The notes beneath the pieces were generated by a model. That model was not told the DNA's origin. It searched no databases and was given only the letters and a program-made list of their open reading frames with translations. Source: Aminobacter aganoensis (GTDB taxonomy: Bacteria > Pseudomonadota > Alphaproteobacteria > Rhizobiales > Rhizobiaceae). Taken from it: a stretch of DNA of 41,858 nucleotides. The stretch covers positions 1-41,858 of the forward strand of contig NZ_JACHOU010000028.1 in NCBI RefSeq assembly GCF_014206975.1. The letters are read 5' to 3'. Positions 1 through 12,597 of this stretch are shown one piece after another; positions within the stretch are counted from its first letter, which is position 1, and each line of letters opens with the position of its first letter. Both the position numbers and the translations under genes were made by a program.

Positions 1-2
1 CA

Positions 3-80
3 ATCGGCGATATCTGTGACCTCTTCGACCCAACACAATGCCGAAACTTCTTCAAGGCTGCCGGATATGAGACCGATTAA
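3..80 (+). CDS. IS630-family transposase, C-terminal end (partial)
   Basis: Only the last 25 codons are inside the window, ending in TAA at 78-80. The readable tail, ICDLFDPTQCRNFFKAAGYE, has the pattern seen at the C-terminus of IS630-family transposases (DLF-P-(E/Q)-C-x-NFF-x-AAGY). IS630 elements move by a DDE transposase and insert at TA. Thirteen bases after the stop comes a TA that is part of the aspS stop codon, so the element's end probably lies about 81-93. Family assignment rests on a short tail, so it is moderate. Confidence 0.6.
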   Translation: MGDICDLFDPTQCRNFFKAAGYETD

Positions 81-92
81 GTGCGACACGCT

Positions 93-1883
93 CTAAGCTT
101 CTTTCTTGGCCACCGCGACGCGCAGCGACAGCTCGCGCAGCTGCTGCGGCTGAGCTTCGGCAGGGGCATTCATGAGCAGGTCCTGCGCCTGCTGGTTCAT
201 CGGGAACAGCGTCACTTCGCGCAGGTTCTTGGCGCCGACGAGCAGCATGATCACGCGGTCGACACCGGCAGCCATGCCGCCATGGGGCGGAGCGCCGTAC
301 TGGAAGGCGCGGTATAGGCCGCCGAACTGCTCCTCGACTTCCTCACGTGACTTGCCGGTGATCTCGAACGCCTTGACCATCGTCTCGGGCAGCTGGTTGC
401 GGATCGAGCCGGAAGCGATCTCGAAGCCGTTGCAGACCATGTCGTACTGATAGGCCTTGATGGTCAGCGGGTCCTGGCTGTTCAGCGCATCGATGCCGCC
501 CTGCGGCATCGAGAATGGGTTGTGGGCGAAGTCGATCTTCTTTTCTTCTTCCAGCCATTCGTAGAACGGGAAGTCGATGATCCAGCACAGCTCGAAACGG
601 TCGCGGTCGACGAGGTTCAATTCCTCGCCGGCGCGGGTGCGGGCGGCACCGGCGAACGACACGAACTTCTTGGGATCGCCGGCAACGAAGAACGCGGCAT
701 CGCCATCCGACAGGCCAAGCTGCTGGCGGATTGCTTCCGTGCGCTCTTCGCCAATGTTCTTGGCGATGGGACCAGCACCTTCGAGCTTGTCGCCTTCCTT
801 GCGCCAGAAGATGTAGCCGAGGCCCGGCTGGCCCTCGCTTTGCGCCCACGAGTTCATGCGGTCACAGAATGCTCGGCTGCCACCCGTCCTGGCCGGGATC
901 GCCCAGACCTCGACCTTCGGGTTGGCGGCGATCATGCCCGCGAACACCTTGAAGCCCGAGCCGTCGAAATGGCTGGTGACTTCCTGGATCTCGATCGGGT
1001 TGCGCAGGTCGGGCTTATCGCTGCCGTAGGTGCGCAGCGCGGTATCATAAGGAATGCGGCGGAACTGCTGGGTGACCGGCTTGCCGTCGGCAAACTTCTC
1101 GAACACGCCGCGCATCACCGGCTCCATCGTGTTCCAGACGTCTTCCTGGGTCACGAAGCTCATTTCGAGGTCGAGCTGGTAGAACTCGCCCGGCAGGCGA
1201 TCGGCGCGCGGGTCTTCGTCGCGGAAGCAGGGCGCGATCTGGAAGTAGCGGTCGAAGCCGGCAACCATAAGCAGTTGCTTGTACTGCTGCGGAGCCTGCG
1301 GCAGGGCAAAGAACTTGCCCGGATGGATGCGCGACGGCACCAGGAAGTCGCGCGCGCCTTCCGGCGACGACGCCGTCAGGATCGGCGTCGAATATTCGGT
1401 GAAACCCTCGGCGCCCATGCGGTTGCGCATTTCGGCGATGATCTTGGTGCGCTGGACGATGTTCTTGTGCAGCGTTTCGCGGCGCAGGTCGAGGAAGCGA
1501 TACTTGAGGCGGATGTCCTCGGGGTATTCGGGTTCGCCGAACACCGGCAGCGGCAATTCCTTGGACTGCGACAGAACCTCGATCTCGCCGGCAAAAACCT
1601 CGATCTCGCCGGTCGGCAGGTTGCCGTTGACGGCTTCGGCCATGCGCGCCTTGACCTCGCCGTCGACGCGGATGACCCACTCGCCACGCACGGTCTCGGC
1701 GACCTTGAAGGCCGGCGAATCGGGATCGGCGACGATCTGAGTCAGGCCGTAGTGATCGCGCATGTCGATGAACAGCAGGCCGCCGTGATCTCGCACGCGG
1801 TGCACCCAGCCGGACAGGCGGACGGCGGAACCGACGTCGGATTTCCTCAATTGAGCGCAGGTGTGGCTGCGGTAACGGTGCAT
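93..1883 (-). CDS. aspS: Aspartyl-tRNA synthetase
   Basis: A 596-aa class IIb aminoacyl-tRNA synthetase that charges tRNA-Asp with aspartate in the cytosol. The N-terminal OB-fold anticodon-binding domain (about 1-110, with [20 protein letters not shown]) is followed by the catalytic core: motif 2 at [19 protein letters not shown], a GAD-type insertion in the middle, and motif 3 near the C-terminus (GMAAGVDRV). The length matches the bacterial family. I chose the ATG at 1883 (MHRYRSHTC) because conserved sequence starts there; the upstream in-frame extension is basic and family-foreign. Alphaproteobacterial AspRS of this type is often non-discriminating and works with GatCAB, but that cannot be read from the sequence here. 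Its TAG stop lies against the end of an IS630-like remnant. Confidence 0.97.
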   Translation of the reverse strand: MHRYRSHTCAQLRKSDVGSAVRLSGWVHRVRDHGGLLFIDMRDHYGLTQIVADPDSPAFKVAETVRGEWVIRVDGEVKARMAEAVNGNLPTGEIEVFAGEIEVLSQSKELPLPVFGEPEYPEDIRLKYRFLDLRRETLHKNIVQRTKIIAEMRNRMGAEGFTEYSTPILTASSPEGARDFLVPSRIHPGKFFALPQAPQQYKQLLMVAGFDRYFQIAPCFRDEDPRADRLPGEFYQLDLEMSFVTQEDVWNTMEPVMRGVFEKFADGKPVTQQFRRIPYDTALRTYGSDKPDLRNPIEIQEVTSHFDGSGFKVFAGMIAANPKVEVWAIPARTGGSRAFCDRMNSWAQSEGQPGLGYIFWRKEGDKLEGAGPIAKNIGEERTEAIRQQLGLSDGDAAFFVAGDPKKFVSFAGAARTRAGEELNLVDRDRFELCWIIDFPFYEWLEEEKKIDFAHNPFSMPQGGIDALNSQDPLTIKAYQYDMVCNGFEIASGSIRNQLPETMVKAFEITGKSREEVEEQFGGLYRAFQYGAPPHGGMAAGVDRVIMLLVGAKNLREVTLFPMNQQAQDLLMNAPAEAQPQQLRELSLRVAVAKKEA

Positions 1884-2032
1884 GGCAAATATTCCGGTTC
1901 GGGCTGTTGTCATACGGCGTCGAGGCGTCCGATGCGCCCGGGCCGAAATTTGGCGGGAAAAGCGCATGGGTGCCCGGTTTTGTCAAGGTAAAGCCACCAG
2001 TTCGGGCGGCTCCACCACGCAGAACGCCCGAG

Positions 2033-2452
2033 TTAAAGGCGCTTCTTCAGCCAGATGCGCGAATGCCCTGCCGGATAGTCATCGATACGGCCGAACTCCT
2101 CATAGCCCAGCCGCTTGTAAAACTCGGGGGCCTGAAAGGTGTACGAATCGAGATGAACGCCGATGCAGCCCCGGAGCCTCGCCACTTCCTCGGCCTTGCC
2201 GAGCAACTGGACGCCAAGGCCGCGGCTGCGATGGCCCGCGTCGATCCAGAGCCATTCCACGAAAAGCCACGAATATTCCGACGAGCCCTTCAATCCGCCT
2301 GCCACTGCGCCATCCCCGTCGCGTGCGACGATCCACAGATCCTGCTCATTGTGGGGACCTGCGGTCTTGTAGTTGTAGGCGTTCAAGCCGTCGCCGATGA
2401 GCTCTGCCGTCTCTCGATCGATGCTCGTGCTGACCGTCAGTGTCGTCATCAT
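2033..2452 (-). CDS. GNAT family N-acetyltransferase
   Basis: A 139-aa single-domain GCN5-related acetyltransferase. The acetyl-CoA pyrophosphate loop is visible as GHRSRGLGVQLL (R-x-x-G-x-G/A form, residues about 73-84), preceded by the beta-4 strand WLFVEWLWID and followed by a C-terminal strand ending in FYKRLGYEEFG, the usual GNAT tail. The substrate cannot be read from the sequence. It stands between aspS and a divergent MFS transporter, with 149 bp separating it from aspS, so it is probably its own transcription unit. The start at 2452 gives a complete fold. Confidence 0.88.
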   Translation of the reverse strand: MMTTLTVSTSIDRETAELIGDGLNAYNYKTAGPHNEQDLWIVARDGDGAVAGGLKGSSEYSWLFVEWLWIDAGHRSRGLGVQLLGKAEEVARLRGCIGVHLDSYTFQAPEFYKRLGYEEFGRIDDYPAGHSRIWLKKRL

Positions 2453-2611
2453 CAGCTCCCCTTCGCCATCCGTCAGAACGGCGGCTGCGCAAGCTAACCG
2501 TCACGGCGCTCGCCACGTTGGCGCAGCCGACGGAATATGTCGCGCCAGGGGGCGACTGGCATTGACCCGACGGAGTAACTATAGCCAACTCACCTTTTAC
2601 CGCGTTGCTGA

Positions 2612-3856
2612 ATGTCCTCCATCCGCCCCCTCATCCCGCTCCTGATCACCGCCGGCATCCTTTTGGGCGGCAACGGCCTGCAAAGCACCTTGATTGCGCT
2701 GCGCGGGGCGCAAGAGGGCTTTTCGGCATCGACGATCGGGCTGATGGGCACCTTCTATTTCATGGGGTTCCTGCTCGGCTGTCTCTTCATCACCCGCATC
2801 ATGAAGGCCGTCGGCTATGTCCGGGCCTTCGCAGCGCTCGCAGCCATCGCTGCCGCCGCGACGCTGATGCTGGTGGTGGTCATCGACCCGGTGATGTGGT
2901 CGCTCATCCGTTTCGCTACGGGCTTCTGCTTTGCCGGGTTGTTCACGGTGATGGAGAGCTGGCTCAATTCGGGCGTCTCCAACCACGACCGCGCCCGGGT
3001 GCTGGCCATCTACCGCATCATCGACATCGCGTCGGTGACCGGGGCGCAGTTCATGATCCCGGTCTTTGGCGCCGACGGCTTCACCATCTTCGCCATCATG
3101 TCGATCATGATCACGCTGTCGCTGGTGCCGGTCTCGCTCGGCGACCGCTCCAACCCGACGCCGCCCGAAGACGTCAAGCTCGACTTGAAGCGCGCCTGGC
3201 GCATCTCGCCGCTCGGCAGCATCGGCTGCATCTTCGTCGGCGTCACCAACAGCGCGTTTCGGACGCTTAGCCCGATCTATGCCGAGCAGATCGGCCTGTC
3301 CGTCACCGACGTCGTCACCTTCGTCAGCGTCGGCATCATCGGCGGCGCGCTGGTCCAGTACCCCCTCGGCTACATGTCCGACCTGTGGGATCGCCGCAAG
3401 GTGCTGCTCGTCACCACCGTTGGCGCGATGACCTCGGCGCTGATGCTGGTTTTCCTTGCCGGCAATTCGCCGCTGGCCAACTTCGTGCTGATCTTCATCT
3501 TCGGCTCGTTTGCCATGCCGCTCTATTCGCTGTCGGCGGCGCACGCCAACGACCGCGCTGAAAAGGGCGAGTTCGTGCTGGTCAACGCCGCGCTGATGCT
3601 GTTCTACTCGGTCGGCGCGATCGCCGGTCCGGTCGTCGCCTCGATCGTCATGGAACAGTTGGGGCCGCATGCGCTTTTCAGCTTCAGCGCAGCTGTCTAC
3701 GTCGCGTTCGTGGCGGTCATCGTCTATCGCATGGGATCGCGCTCGCCGGTGCCGGCCGGCAGGCGCGGCCGCTTCATCGCCTTGCTCCGAACGTCGCCGA
3801 TTTTCGCCCGCCTGGCAGGCCGAAACGGCCCGGCGAGCGGTCCGGACGCCGACTAG
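2612..3856 (+). CDS. MFS transporter (YcaD-like)
   Basis: A 414-aa major facilitator with about 12 hydrophobic segments and a loop between the halves near residue 190 (DRSNPTPPEDVKLDLKR). The first helices (PLLITAGILLGGNGLQSTLI, then GLMGTFYFMGFLLGCL) and the loop YMSDLWDRRKVLL, an MFS motif-A variant, resemble the YcaD/MFS_1 group of inner-membrane permeases. The substrate is unknown. It starts 159 bp from the divergent GNAT gene. No strong ribosome binding site is visible before the ATG at 2612. The C-terminal 30 residues are basic and hydrophilic. Confidence 0.85.
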   Translation: MSSIRPLIPLLITAGILLGGNGLQSTLIALRGAQEGFSASTIGLMGTFYFMGFLLGCLFITRIMKAVGYVRAFAALAAIAAAATLMLVVVIDPVMWSLIRFATGFCFAGLFTVMESWLNSGVSNHDRARVLAIYRIIDIASVTGAQFMIPVFGADGFTIFAIMSIMITLSLVPVSLGDRSNPTPPEDVKLDLKRAWRISPLGSIGCIFVGVTNSAFRTLSPIYAEQIGLSVTDVVTFVSVGIIGGALVQYPLGYMSDLWDRRKVLLVTTVGAMTSALMLVFLAGNSPLANFVLIFIFGSFAMPLYSLSAAHANDRAEKGEFVLVNAALMLFYSVGAIAGPVVASIVMEQLGPHALFSFSAAVYVAFVAVIVYRMGSRSPVPAGRRGRFIALLRTSPIFARLAGRNGPASGPDAD

Positions 3857-3941
3857 ACTTCATTACCGGACGCGGCAAGCGCTTGACGAATGGCCGCTCG
3901 ACTGAAATGGAAAGACAACGCGTTCTGATAAAAGCAATATT

Positions 3942-5099
3942 ATGCATGTAATAACGACCCAGGACGAACTCGAAACCGCCGTTGCCGCTCTCGAAAAATC
4001 CAACTTCGTCACGGTCGACACCGAGTTCATTCGCGAAACCACTTTCTGGCCCGAGCTCTGCCTGATCCAGATGGCAGCGCCTGGCGTTTCGGCGCTTGTC
4101 GATCCGCTCGCGCCCGGGCTCGACCTGAAACCGTTCTTCGAACTGATGGCCAACGAAGCGGTGACCAAGGTCTTCCATGCCGCGCGGCAAGACATTGAAA
4201 TCGTCTTCCATCTCGGCGGACTGATCCCGCATCCTGTTTTCGACACGCAGGTGGCGGCAATGGTCTGCGGCTTCGGCGACAGCGTTTCCTACGAACAGAT
4301 CGTCCAGAAGGTCACCGGTGGCCGCATCGACAAGTCATCGCGCTTCACCGACTGGCGCCACAGGCCGCTGTCGGAAAAGCAGCTCGAATACGCGCTGGCC
4401 GACGTCACCCACCTGATCGACGTCTACAAACACCTCGTCACCGAGCTGGAGCGCGAAGGCCGCGCGCACTGGCTGAACGAAGAGATGGAAGTGCTGACCT
4501 CGCGGGCAACCTACGACCCGCATCCTGAAGACGCCTGGAAGCGGCTGAAGATGCGCCTGCGCAAGCCGCAGGAGCTCGCCATCGTGCAGGCCGTCGCCGC
4601 GTGGCGCGAGCGGGAGGCACGCGAACGCAACGTACCGCGCGGACGCGTGCTCAAGGACGACGCGATCTACGAGATCGCCCAGCAGGCGCCGCGCGACACC
4701 ACCGCGCTGTCGCGCCTGCGCACCACGCCCAAAGGCTGGGAACGTTCGTCCTCGGCAACCGCCCTGCTCGGCGTCGTCAATGCGGCGCTCGAGATCCCGC
4801 GCGACCAGATGCCCAAACTGCCCAAGACCTTCCAGCCGCCCGAGGGTTCGAGCGCGGCGGCCGAACTGCTCAAGGTGCTGCTGCGCCTGGTGTCGGAGAA
4901 GGAAGGCGTGGCACCCAAGGTGCTCGCTTCGGGCGACGACATCGATAGGATCGCCGCCGAAGGCGAAGCTGCCGACGTCCCTGCCCTTCAAGGCTGGCGC
5001 CGCTCGGTGTTCGGCGAGATGGCGCTCAAGCTGGTGCGCGGCGAGATCGCCATCCGGTTCGACAAGCGCAAGATCGCGGTGTTCGAGATCGAAGCCTGA
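3942..5099 (+). CDS. rnd: Ribonuclease D
   Basis: A 385-aa 3'-5' exoribonuclease that trims tRNA and other small-RNA 3' ends. The DEDDy exonuclease domain fills the first 200 residues: Exo I VDTEFIRE (D-x-E), Exo II around FHAARQDIEIV, and Exo III with Tyr and Asp in YALADVTHLIDVY. One or two HRDC domains follow (about 205-285 and 290-370), giving the usual RNase D length. The gene is free-standing, 85 bp after the MFS gene, and converges on the MAPEG gene with 19 bp between stops. Confidence 0.95.
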   Translation: MHVITTQDELETAVAALEKSNFVTVDTEFIRETTFWPELCLIQMAAPGVSALVDPLAPGLDLKPFFELMANEAVTKVFHAARQDIEIVFHLGGLIPHPVFDTQVAAMVCGFGDSVSYEQIVQKVTGGRIDKSSRFTDWRHRPLSEKQLEYALADVTHLIDVYKHLVTELEREGRAHWLNEEMEVLTSRATYDPHPEDAWKRLKMRLRKPQELAIVQAVAAWREREARERNVPRGRVLKDDAIYEIAQQAPRDTTALSRLRTTPKGWERSSSATALLGVVNAALEIPRDQMPKLPKTFQPPEGSSAAAELLKVLLRLVSEKEGVAPKVLASGDDIDRIAAEGEAADVPALQGWRRSVFGEMALKLVRGEIAIRFDKRKIAVFEIEA

Positions 5100-5110
5100 C
5101 CTGCCTGAAC

Positions 5111-5130
5111 GGCGCGGTTCAGACCGCGCC
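5111..5130. terminator. Hairpin between convergent rnd and MAPEG genes
   Basis: GGCGCGGT-TCAG-ACCGCGCC forms a perfect 8-bp stem with a 4-nt loop just after the rnd stop codon. The MAPEG gene's stop codon (5119-5121) lies in the loop. No clear T-run follows on either strand, so a bidirectional transcript-end role is plausible rather than proven. Confidence 0.45.
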
Positions 5131-5538
5131 GGCAAGGTGCAGGGCAAACCAGACCCACAACAGCCCGAGCACCAGCCAGCCCAGGATGAAGGCCTGGCTG
5201 CGAAACCTGACCCGGTTGGCGGTCAGGTGAAACCAGGCGTGCGCATAACGCGTGGCGACGAAAAGCCAGGCAAGCCCGACACTGACGAATGACGCGCCCT
5301 CGGTCACGTAGAGCGACAGGCACGCCACGTAAAACAGCACCGGCAGTTCGAACTGGTTGATGACGTTGTTGGCGGCCGTGACGCTCAGCTCCGGCTCGGC
5401 GGCGCGCGTCCTGAACTGACTGACCCGGGCCTCGCCAGCGCGCACCGCCTGCCTGCGCCGCATGCCCAGCACGACATAGGCGATGTAGACCAAAAGCACC
5501 TGTGCGAGCATCGGCCAGAAAATGGCAGCCTGATTCAT
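5119..5538 (-). CDS. MAPEG family membrane protein
   Basis: A 139-aa integral membrane protein with four hydrophobic segments (about 8-26, 68-84, 88-104, 117-136). The MAPEG signature region is present: NNVINQFELPVLFYVACL at the start of helix 2, with the conserved N, E and P. The family includes microsomal glutathione transferases and related proteins; bacterial members are mostly uncharacterised, so no reaction is assigned. It is transcribed towards rnd and probably alone. Confidence 0.9.
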   Translation of the reverse strand: MNQAAIFWPMLAQVLLVYIAYVVLGMRRRQAVRAGEARVSQFRTRAAEPELSVTAANNVINQFELPVLFYVACLSLYVTEGASFVSVGLAWLFVATRYAHAWFHLTANRVRFRSQAFILGWLVLGLLWVWFALHLAGAV

Positions 5539-5663
5539 AAGAACAACCTCAACAAGCTCATATCAAATCGCCGAATCATCTACGCGGAACTCCATTCTGC
5601 TTAAGGGAGAATTTACGGCCATCGCCGAAACTGTGCCGTCGCAGTTCAACGGTCAATCGAAAC

Positions 5664-6758
5664 ATGATGCTCCCTGCAACCGCCAATCGCTACCAACCCG
5701 CTCTAGCAGTCATCCAGGCCGGAACCTACGCCCGCGAACGCGCAATGCGCGAGGATGCCCAGGCTGTGGGGGGCGTGAAGCAGCCCGGCGACATGACGCA
5801 GGCTGCACCGGCCCGTCCGAAGGACATGCAAGCGATCAACGAATATTACTTCGGCATCAGCCTGACGCCGATGGAAGTGATGTTCTCGATGGTCGAGCGG
5901 GCTGTCGACTACCTCAACGACAAGCTGGGCTTGGGCAGTGACGGCGACCCGGAAGAGGTCGAGGCCGGCAACAAGTGGCGCGAGCAAGCGCTGATCAAGT
6001 TTGCCGGGGTGGGCACCGGAGACGACTTCCGGATTCCGAAACCAGGCGAGAACGGCGTCACCTTCCGCGCTGTCGCCAAGCTCGTGCTGGAGAGTTTCAG
6101 GTCCGACTACCTGAACGGCGATGGAGATCTCAGAAAAGTTCTCGAGGATGCTGCAGGGTTCCGTCTCCAGGGGATGAGCACGATCGATCTGTTCGAGGCG
6201 TTCGCTGAACCGGAAAGCGATGCCGCAAAGAGGGTCTACGACGCGGCGTCGGAAGGCCTGGCCGGCCAGGCCGGCAGCAAGGCGTCGCAGCGGTTGGACG
6301 CGGCAACGTCCGGGGCCAAGTCGGTCGAAGAAACACTCGTCGAACAGAAAGGGTCTTCGATCGACGTCGTCGACAAGGAGACGATCGCCGACGACCTCAA
6401 AGCTGTCAGGACAGCCGAGGCCAAGGAAAAGCTCGACCAAGCGGCGGCAATTCCCGACACGATCCGAGAGGCGCTGGAGCAAGCCGAGGCCAGCAGTGAT
6501 GTACCTGGTCCAAACGGCTTGCAGGCCGCCCTGGCCGTCGTCCAGGCCCTGAACGGAATGAGCGAAACCGTGTCGTCTTCGGATCCGGAAGCCGGCCAAG
6601 TCGGCCCCGATCCGGAACTGGACATGTCCGAAATCGCCAAGGACGCGGCCGAGAAGGACAACGGCGGCAAAGGCAAGGCCCTGCGCGGGCTGCTTGCGAA
6701 CTACCTCGAATTCACCGCAGCGGCCGAATTCGAGCGAAACTATCGAGACCGGCCATAA
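5664..6758 (+). CDS. Hypothetical protein, 364 aa
   Basis: I do not recognise this protein. It has no signal peptide and no membrane segment. Residues about 55-160 look globular (YYFGISLTPMEVMFSMVERA, then FRAVAKLVLESFRSDYLNGD); residues about 185-310 are rich in Ala, Glu, Lys and Ser and look helical or coiled (SEGLAGQAGSKASQRLDAAT and following). The C-terminus is charged. Two adjacent ATG codons at 5664 and 5667 are possible starts and neither has a strong Shine-Dalgarno. It converges on the small membrane-protein gene with 5 bp between stops. Codon use looks like that of the host. Confidence 0.7.
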   Translation: MMLPATANRYQPALAVIQAGTYARERAMREDAQAVGGVKQPGDMTQAAPARPKDMQAINEYYFGISLTPMEVMFSMVERAVDYLNDKLGLGSDGDPEEVEAGNKWREQALIKFAGVGTGDDFRIPKPGENGVTFRAVAKLVLESFRSDYLNGDGDLRKVLEDAAGFRLQGMSTIDLFEAFAEPESDAAKRVYDAASEGLAGQAGSKASQRLDAATSGAKSVEETLVEQKGSSIDVVDKETIADDLKAVRTAEAKEKLDQAAAIPDTIREALEQAEASSDVPGPNGLQAALAVVQALNGMSETVSSSDPEAGQVGPDPELDMSEIAKDAAEKDNGGKGKALRGLLANYLEFTAAAEFERNYRDRP

Positions 6759-6763
6759 GCAGA

Positions 6764-9060
<2,297 letters not shown>

Positions 9061-9124
9061 TTAACGGTCAGCGCGGATGGCGGCTTGGCTGCCTCCAGAT
9101 GCATGCGCCACTGCGGAAAAGTCC

Positions 9125-10534
9125 GTGAACAGAACCACCCCGCTCATCCTTGCCGTCGCCCTGTTCATGGAGAACATGGATTCGACCGTCATCGCCACCT
9201 CGCTGCCGGCGATCGCGACCGACATCGGCACGAGCCCGATCGCGCTCAAGCTGGCGCTGACGGCCTATCTCGTCTCCCTCGCCATATTCATCCCCATCAG
9301 CGCCTGGATGGCCGACCGTTTTGGCGCCAAGCTGGTCTTCCGCGTCGCCATCGGCGTCTTCATGCTGGGTTCGGTCGCCTGCGCGATCTCGGGATCGCTC
9401 GGCGAATTCGTGCTCGCGCGCTTCCTGCAAGGCATGGGCGGATCGATGATGACGCCGGTGGCGCGCCTGGTGCTGGTGCGTACCACCGAAAAGAGCGGGC
9501 TGGTAGCGGCAATGGCCACGCTGACCATCCCGGCACTCGTCGGTCCGCTCATCGGCCCGCCGGTCGGCGGCTTCATCACCACCTTTTTTGCCTGGCACTG
9601 GATCTTCCTGATCAATATTCCCATCGGCGCGCTGGGCATCTGGCTTTCAGGGCGCTTCCTGCCCGAGATCCCGCCGGAGGCAACACGGCCGATCGACGTG
9701 CGCGGCTTCTTCCTTTCGGCCATCGCGGCCTCGGGGGTGGTCTTCGGCCTGTCGGTGGTCAGCCTGCCAGCGCTTCCGCCCATGGTCGGCGTCGTCACCA
9801 TTGCCGTCGGTCTCGCCGCAGCCCTGCTCTATATCCGCCACGCACGGCGGACGCCGTACCCGCTGCTTGAACTCAAGCTTTTCGCCAACCCGGTCTTCCG
9901 CACGGCGATCCTCGGCGGATCGCTGTTTCGCGTCGGCGTCGGCGCGGCGCCGTTCCTGTTGCCGCTGCTGTTCCAGCTCGGCTTCGGGCTGTCGCCATTC
10001 CAGTCCGGCATGATCACCTTCGCCACGGCGGCGGGTGCGTTGTCGATGAAGTTCGTCGCGCCAAAAATCCTGAAGAGCATGGGATTCCGCACGGTGCTGA
10101 CGGTCGCTTCGGTGGCTTCAGCCGGGCTGATGGCCGCCAATGCGCTGTTCACATCCCAGACGCCCTATCTCGTGATCCTGCTGGTGCTGTTCCTGGCAGG
10201 CTTCCTGCGCTCGCTCTTCTTCACGTCGTCGAACGCGCTGGTCTTTGCCGACATCGAAGCGGCCCAGAGCGGCCAGGCCACGGCGATTTCGGCAGTCGCC
10301 CAGCAAACCTCGGTGGCGCTCGGCGTGGCAGTGGGCGGCGGCGCACTGGAACTATGGTCGCTGGCCACCGGCCAGGCCATCGGCGGGGCCGGCTTCACCT
10401 TCGCGTTCCTGACGGTCGCGCTCATTTCGGGTCTGCCGGCACTGATGTACGCACGCATGGCGGCCGATGCCGGCGGCTCGGTTTCCGGCCACCGCCTGCG
10501 CCGGCGCGAAGCGGACGAGCCGCAGCAGCTATGA
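9125..10534 (+). CDS. MFS transporter, DHA2 (EmrB/QacA-like) family
   Basis: A 469-aa multidrug-type proton antiporter of the inner membrane, with about 14 hydrophobic segments. The DHA2 hallmark is the start of helix 1, [20 protein letters not shown] (motif D1). Motif A follows as DRFGAKLVF, and motif C as [16 protein letters not shown]. The GTG at 9125 (start VNRTTPLIL) puts the first helix near the N-terminus as in homologues; an ATG at 9077 would add 16 foreign-looking residues. The C-terminus is basic. Its stop codon overlaps that of the convergent rlmE by 6 bp. The substrate is unknown. Confidence 0.9.
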   Translation: MNRTTPLILAVALFMENMDSTVIATSLPAIATDIGTSPIALKLALTAYLVSLAIFIPISAWMADRFGAKLVFRVAIGVFMLGSVACAISGSLGEFVLARFLQGMGGSMMTPVARLVLVRTTEKSGLVAAMATLTIPALVGPLIGPPVGGFITTFFAWHWIFLINIPIGALGIWLSGRFLPEIPPEATRPIDVRGFFLSAIAASGVVFGLSVVSLPALPPMVGVVTIAVGLAAALLYIRHARRTPYPLLELKLFANPVFRTAILGGSLFRVGVGAAPFLLPLLFQLGFGLSPFQSGMITFATAAGALSMKFVAPKILKSMGFRTVLTVASVASAGLMAANALFTSQTPYLVILLVLFLAGFLRSLFFTSSNALVFADIEAAQSGQATAISAVAQQTSVALGVAVGGGALELWSLATGQAIGGAGFTFAFLTVALISGLPALMYARMAADAGGSVSGHRLRRREADEPQQL

Positions 10535-11248
10535 GGCGTCCGGCTCGGACCGGCCCTTGAAGTCCTTGGCGAGCAGATAGAGCTCCGCCGATTCGTCACG
10601 CGAGGCCGGCGGCTTGACGTGGTGGACGGTGCGGAAATTCTGCTTGAGCAGCGTCAAAAGCTCGGCCTCGGTGCCGCCCTGGAAGGTCTTGGCCAGGAAA
10701 TGCCCGCCCGGCTTCAGCACAGAGATGGCAAAGTCGGCGGCAACCTCGCACAGATGCATGGTGCGGATGTGGTCGGTGCGCCGGTGCCCCGTCGTGGGCG
10801 CAGCCATATCGGACAGCACCAGGTCGGGCGCGCCGCCGAGCGCCTCGGACAGGCGCGCGGGGGCCGCATCGTCGAGGAAATCCATGAGCAGGACGGGCGC
10901 GCCGGGCACCGCATCCATCTCGAGATAGTCGATGCCCACGACATGCGGGCTTTCGGCAGTCGAGTTGGTGCGGGCAGCCGCCACCTGGCACCAGCCGCCG
11001 GGGGCAGCACCCAGATCGATGACCTTCATGCCCGGCTTCAGCAGATGATGCTTGTCGTCGATCTCGATCAGCTTGTAGGCGGCGCGAGAGCGGTAGCCGT
11101 CGGCCTTCGAGCGCTGGACGTAAGGATCGTTCATGTGGCGTTCGAGCCAGCGGCGCGACGATTCCTTGAGGCCGTGCTTCTTCTTGATCTTGGTGCGGAG
11201 AACGCGCGTCGCGCCCGCTCCCACCGCTGGTTTTGGTTTCTTGGTCAT
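10529..11248 (-). CDS. rlmE: 23S rRNA (uridine-2'-O)-methyltransferase
   Basis: A 239-aa RlmE/FtsJ-type SAM methyltransferase that modifies the 23S rRNA A-loop (U2552 in E. coli numbering). Motif I is [16 protein letters not shown], and the catalytic K-D-K-E set is visible (Lys in the RSRAAYKL region, Asp in [10 protein letters not shown], Lys in LAKTFQGG, Glu near SAELYLLA). A basic N-terminal extension (about 1-35) is typical of alphaproteobacterial members. The ATG at 11248 overlaps the stop of the Ppx/GppA-like gene by 4 bp (ATGA), so the two are co-transcribed and probably coupled. Confidence 0.95.
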   Translation of the reverse strand: MTKKPKPAVGAGATRVLRTKIKKKHGLKESSRRWLERHMNDPYVQRSKADGYRSRAAYKLIEIDDKHHLLKPGMKVIDLGAAPGGWCQVAAARTNSTAESPHVVGIDYLEMDAVPGAPVLLMDFLDDAAPARLSEALGGAPDLVLSDMAAPTTGHRRTDHIRTMHLCEVAADFAISVLKPGGHFLAKTFQGGTEAELLTLLKQNFRTVHHVKPPASRDESAELYLLAKDFKGRSEPDAS

Positions 11249-12597
11249 GTGCGCTGTCCGTTTCGCCAGTTGCGGCGCCACACGCCGTCGTCGGCCATCA
11301 ATTCGCTCAAAATGCCCTCGCGCAAGCCGCGATCGGCGACACGAAGCCGCTCCGACGGCCAGACCGCCCGAATAGCCTCCAGAATGGCGCAACCGGCCAG
11401 GACGAGGTCGGCGCGGTCGGCGCCGATGCAGGGATTGGCCACCCGCTGCTGGAAATCCCAGCCAAGCACCTTTTCGACCATGCGGTCGACGCTGGTTCCG
11501 TCCATCCACAGGCCGTCGACGCGGCGGCGGTCGTAGCGGTCGAGTTCGAGATGCACGCCGGCAAGCGTGGTGACCGTGCCGGAGGTCCCCAACAGGTGAA
11601 ATTTCGGGCTCGACACGACATGCGCCAGGCGATCCCGCCCGTCGAACGAGCGCAGGCGGTTGGCGACATCCTCGACCATCGCCGCGAAGATCTCGCGCGT
11701 CACCGTACGGCCGCCGAAGCGCTCGGCGAGCGAAACCACCCCAACCGGAAGCGACGTCCACGAGACGATGTGATTCGCCAACCGCGGCGAGCGATGGCGC
11801 GAAACATCGATCAGGGCGATCTCGGAGGAGCCGCCACCGATGTCGAAGAGCACGACCCCGTCAGTGTCGCGCTCGACCAGCGAACCGCATCCCGAGACCG
11901 CGAGCCGCGCTTCAGTCTGGCGGTCGATGATCTCGAGCTTGAGGCCTGCCTCGCGCTCGACGCGATCAATGAACTCGGCGCCGTTGGCTGCCGAGCGGCA
12001 GGCCTCGGTGGCGATCAGGCGCGCCTTCTTGATCTTGCGGTTGCGCAACTTGTCGCTGCAGACCTTGAGTGCTTCGACCGCCCTGTCCATGGCCGCCTGG
12101 CCGAGCCGGCCCGACGCCGACAGCCCCTCGCCCAGCCGCACGATGCGCGAGAAGGCGTCGATCACGCGGAACTGGCCCGGCCGGCCGGGCACGGCCACCA
12201 GCAGCCGGCAATTGTTGGTGCCAAGGTCGAGCGCGGCAAAGACCGGCAGGTCCGACACCGGCATGCGGCGCGGCTGTTCGGCCAGATCAGCCCTTGCGGC
12301 CGTATTGCCTGGCTTTACAGAAACGGCCGGCCCGGCCAAAGGCGCGGCGACCTCCGCCGGCTTGCCGCCAGCCGCAGGCTGGACGCCGTCGCGCGCGTAA
12401 ACCTTGCGGCCGCGGCGGCGCTTGCGCCTTTTCCTGGTCTTGCCCTTTGGTTGCGCGGCGTCCCCATTGCCGTGACCGTTGACCGGTCGCACGGCGGCCT
12501 GACGGCCCGGTCGGGGAGTGTCCCCGCCTTGACGCGACGGACCATCCCCGGAGACACCCGCATCCGACGCCCTGACGTCGGCTTCGCGGTCCTTCAC
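11245..12597 (-). CDS. Ppx/GppA family phosphatase
   Basis: A 450-aa ASKHA-fold phosphatase of the exopolyphosphatase / guanosine pentaphosphatase family. The phosphate-1 motif is [14 protein letters not shown] and the phosphate-2 motif [12 protein letters not shown]; a further conserved stretch is [13 protein letters not shown]. Residues about 1-120 form a low-complexity, very basic extension ([13 protein letters not shown]), which could bind RNA or polyphosphate; this is inference. The GTG at 12597 has a good ribosome binding site (AAGGAAG seven bases upstream) and is preferred to a start at 12654. The downstream rlmE overlaps by 4 bp. Whether polyP or (p)ppGpp is the substrate cannot be told. 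Confidence 0.88.
   Translation of the reverse strand: MKDREADVRASDAGVSGDGPSRQGGDTPRPGRQAAVRPVNGHGNGDAAQPKGKTRKRRKRRRGRKVYARDGVQPAAGGKPAEVAAPLAGPAVSVKPGNTAARADLAEQPRRMPVSDLPVFAALDLGTNNCRLLVAVPGRPGQFRVIDAFSRIVRLGEGLSASGRLGQAAMDRAVEALKVCSDKLRNRKIKKARLIATEACRSAANGAEFIDRVEREAGLKLEIIDRQTEARLAVSGCGSLVERDTDGVVLFDIGGGSSEIALIDVSRHRSPRLANHIVSWTSLPVGVVSLAERFGGRTVTREIFAAMVEDVANRLRSFDGRDRLAHVVSSPKFHLLGTSGTVTTLAGVHLELDRYDRRRVDGLWMDGTSVDRMVEKVLGWDFQQRVANPCIGADRADLVLAGCAILEAIRAVWPSERLRVADRGLREGILSELMADDGVWRRNWRNGQRT

Noticed and set aside
522-1991. Long open frame antisense to aspS (489 aa)
   Set aside because: It is the mirror of a strongly conserved synthetase in GC-rich DNA and has no family features.
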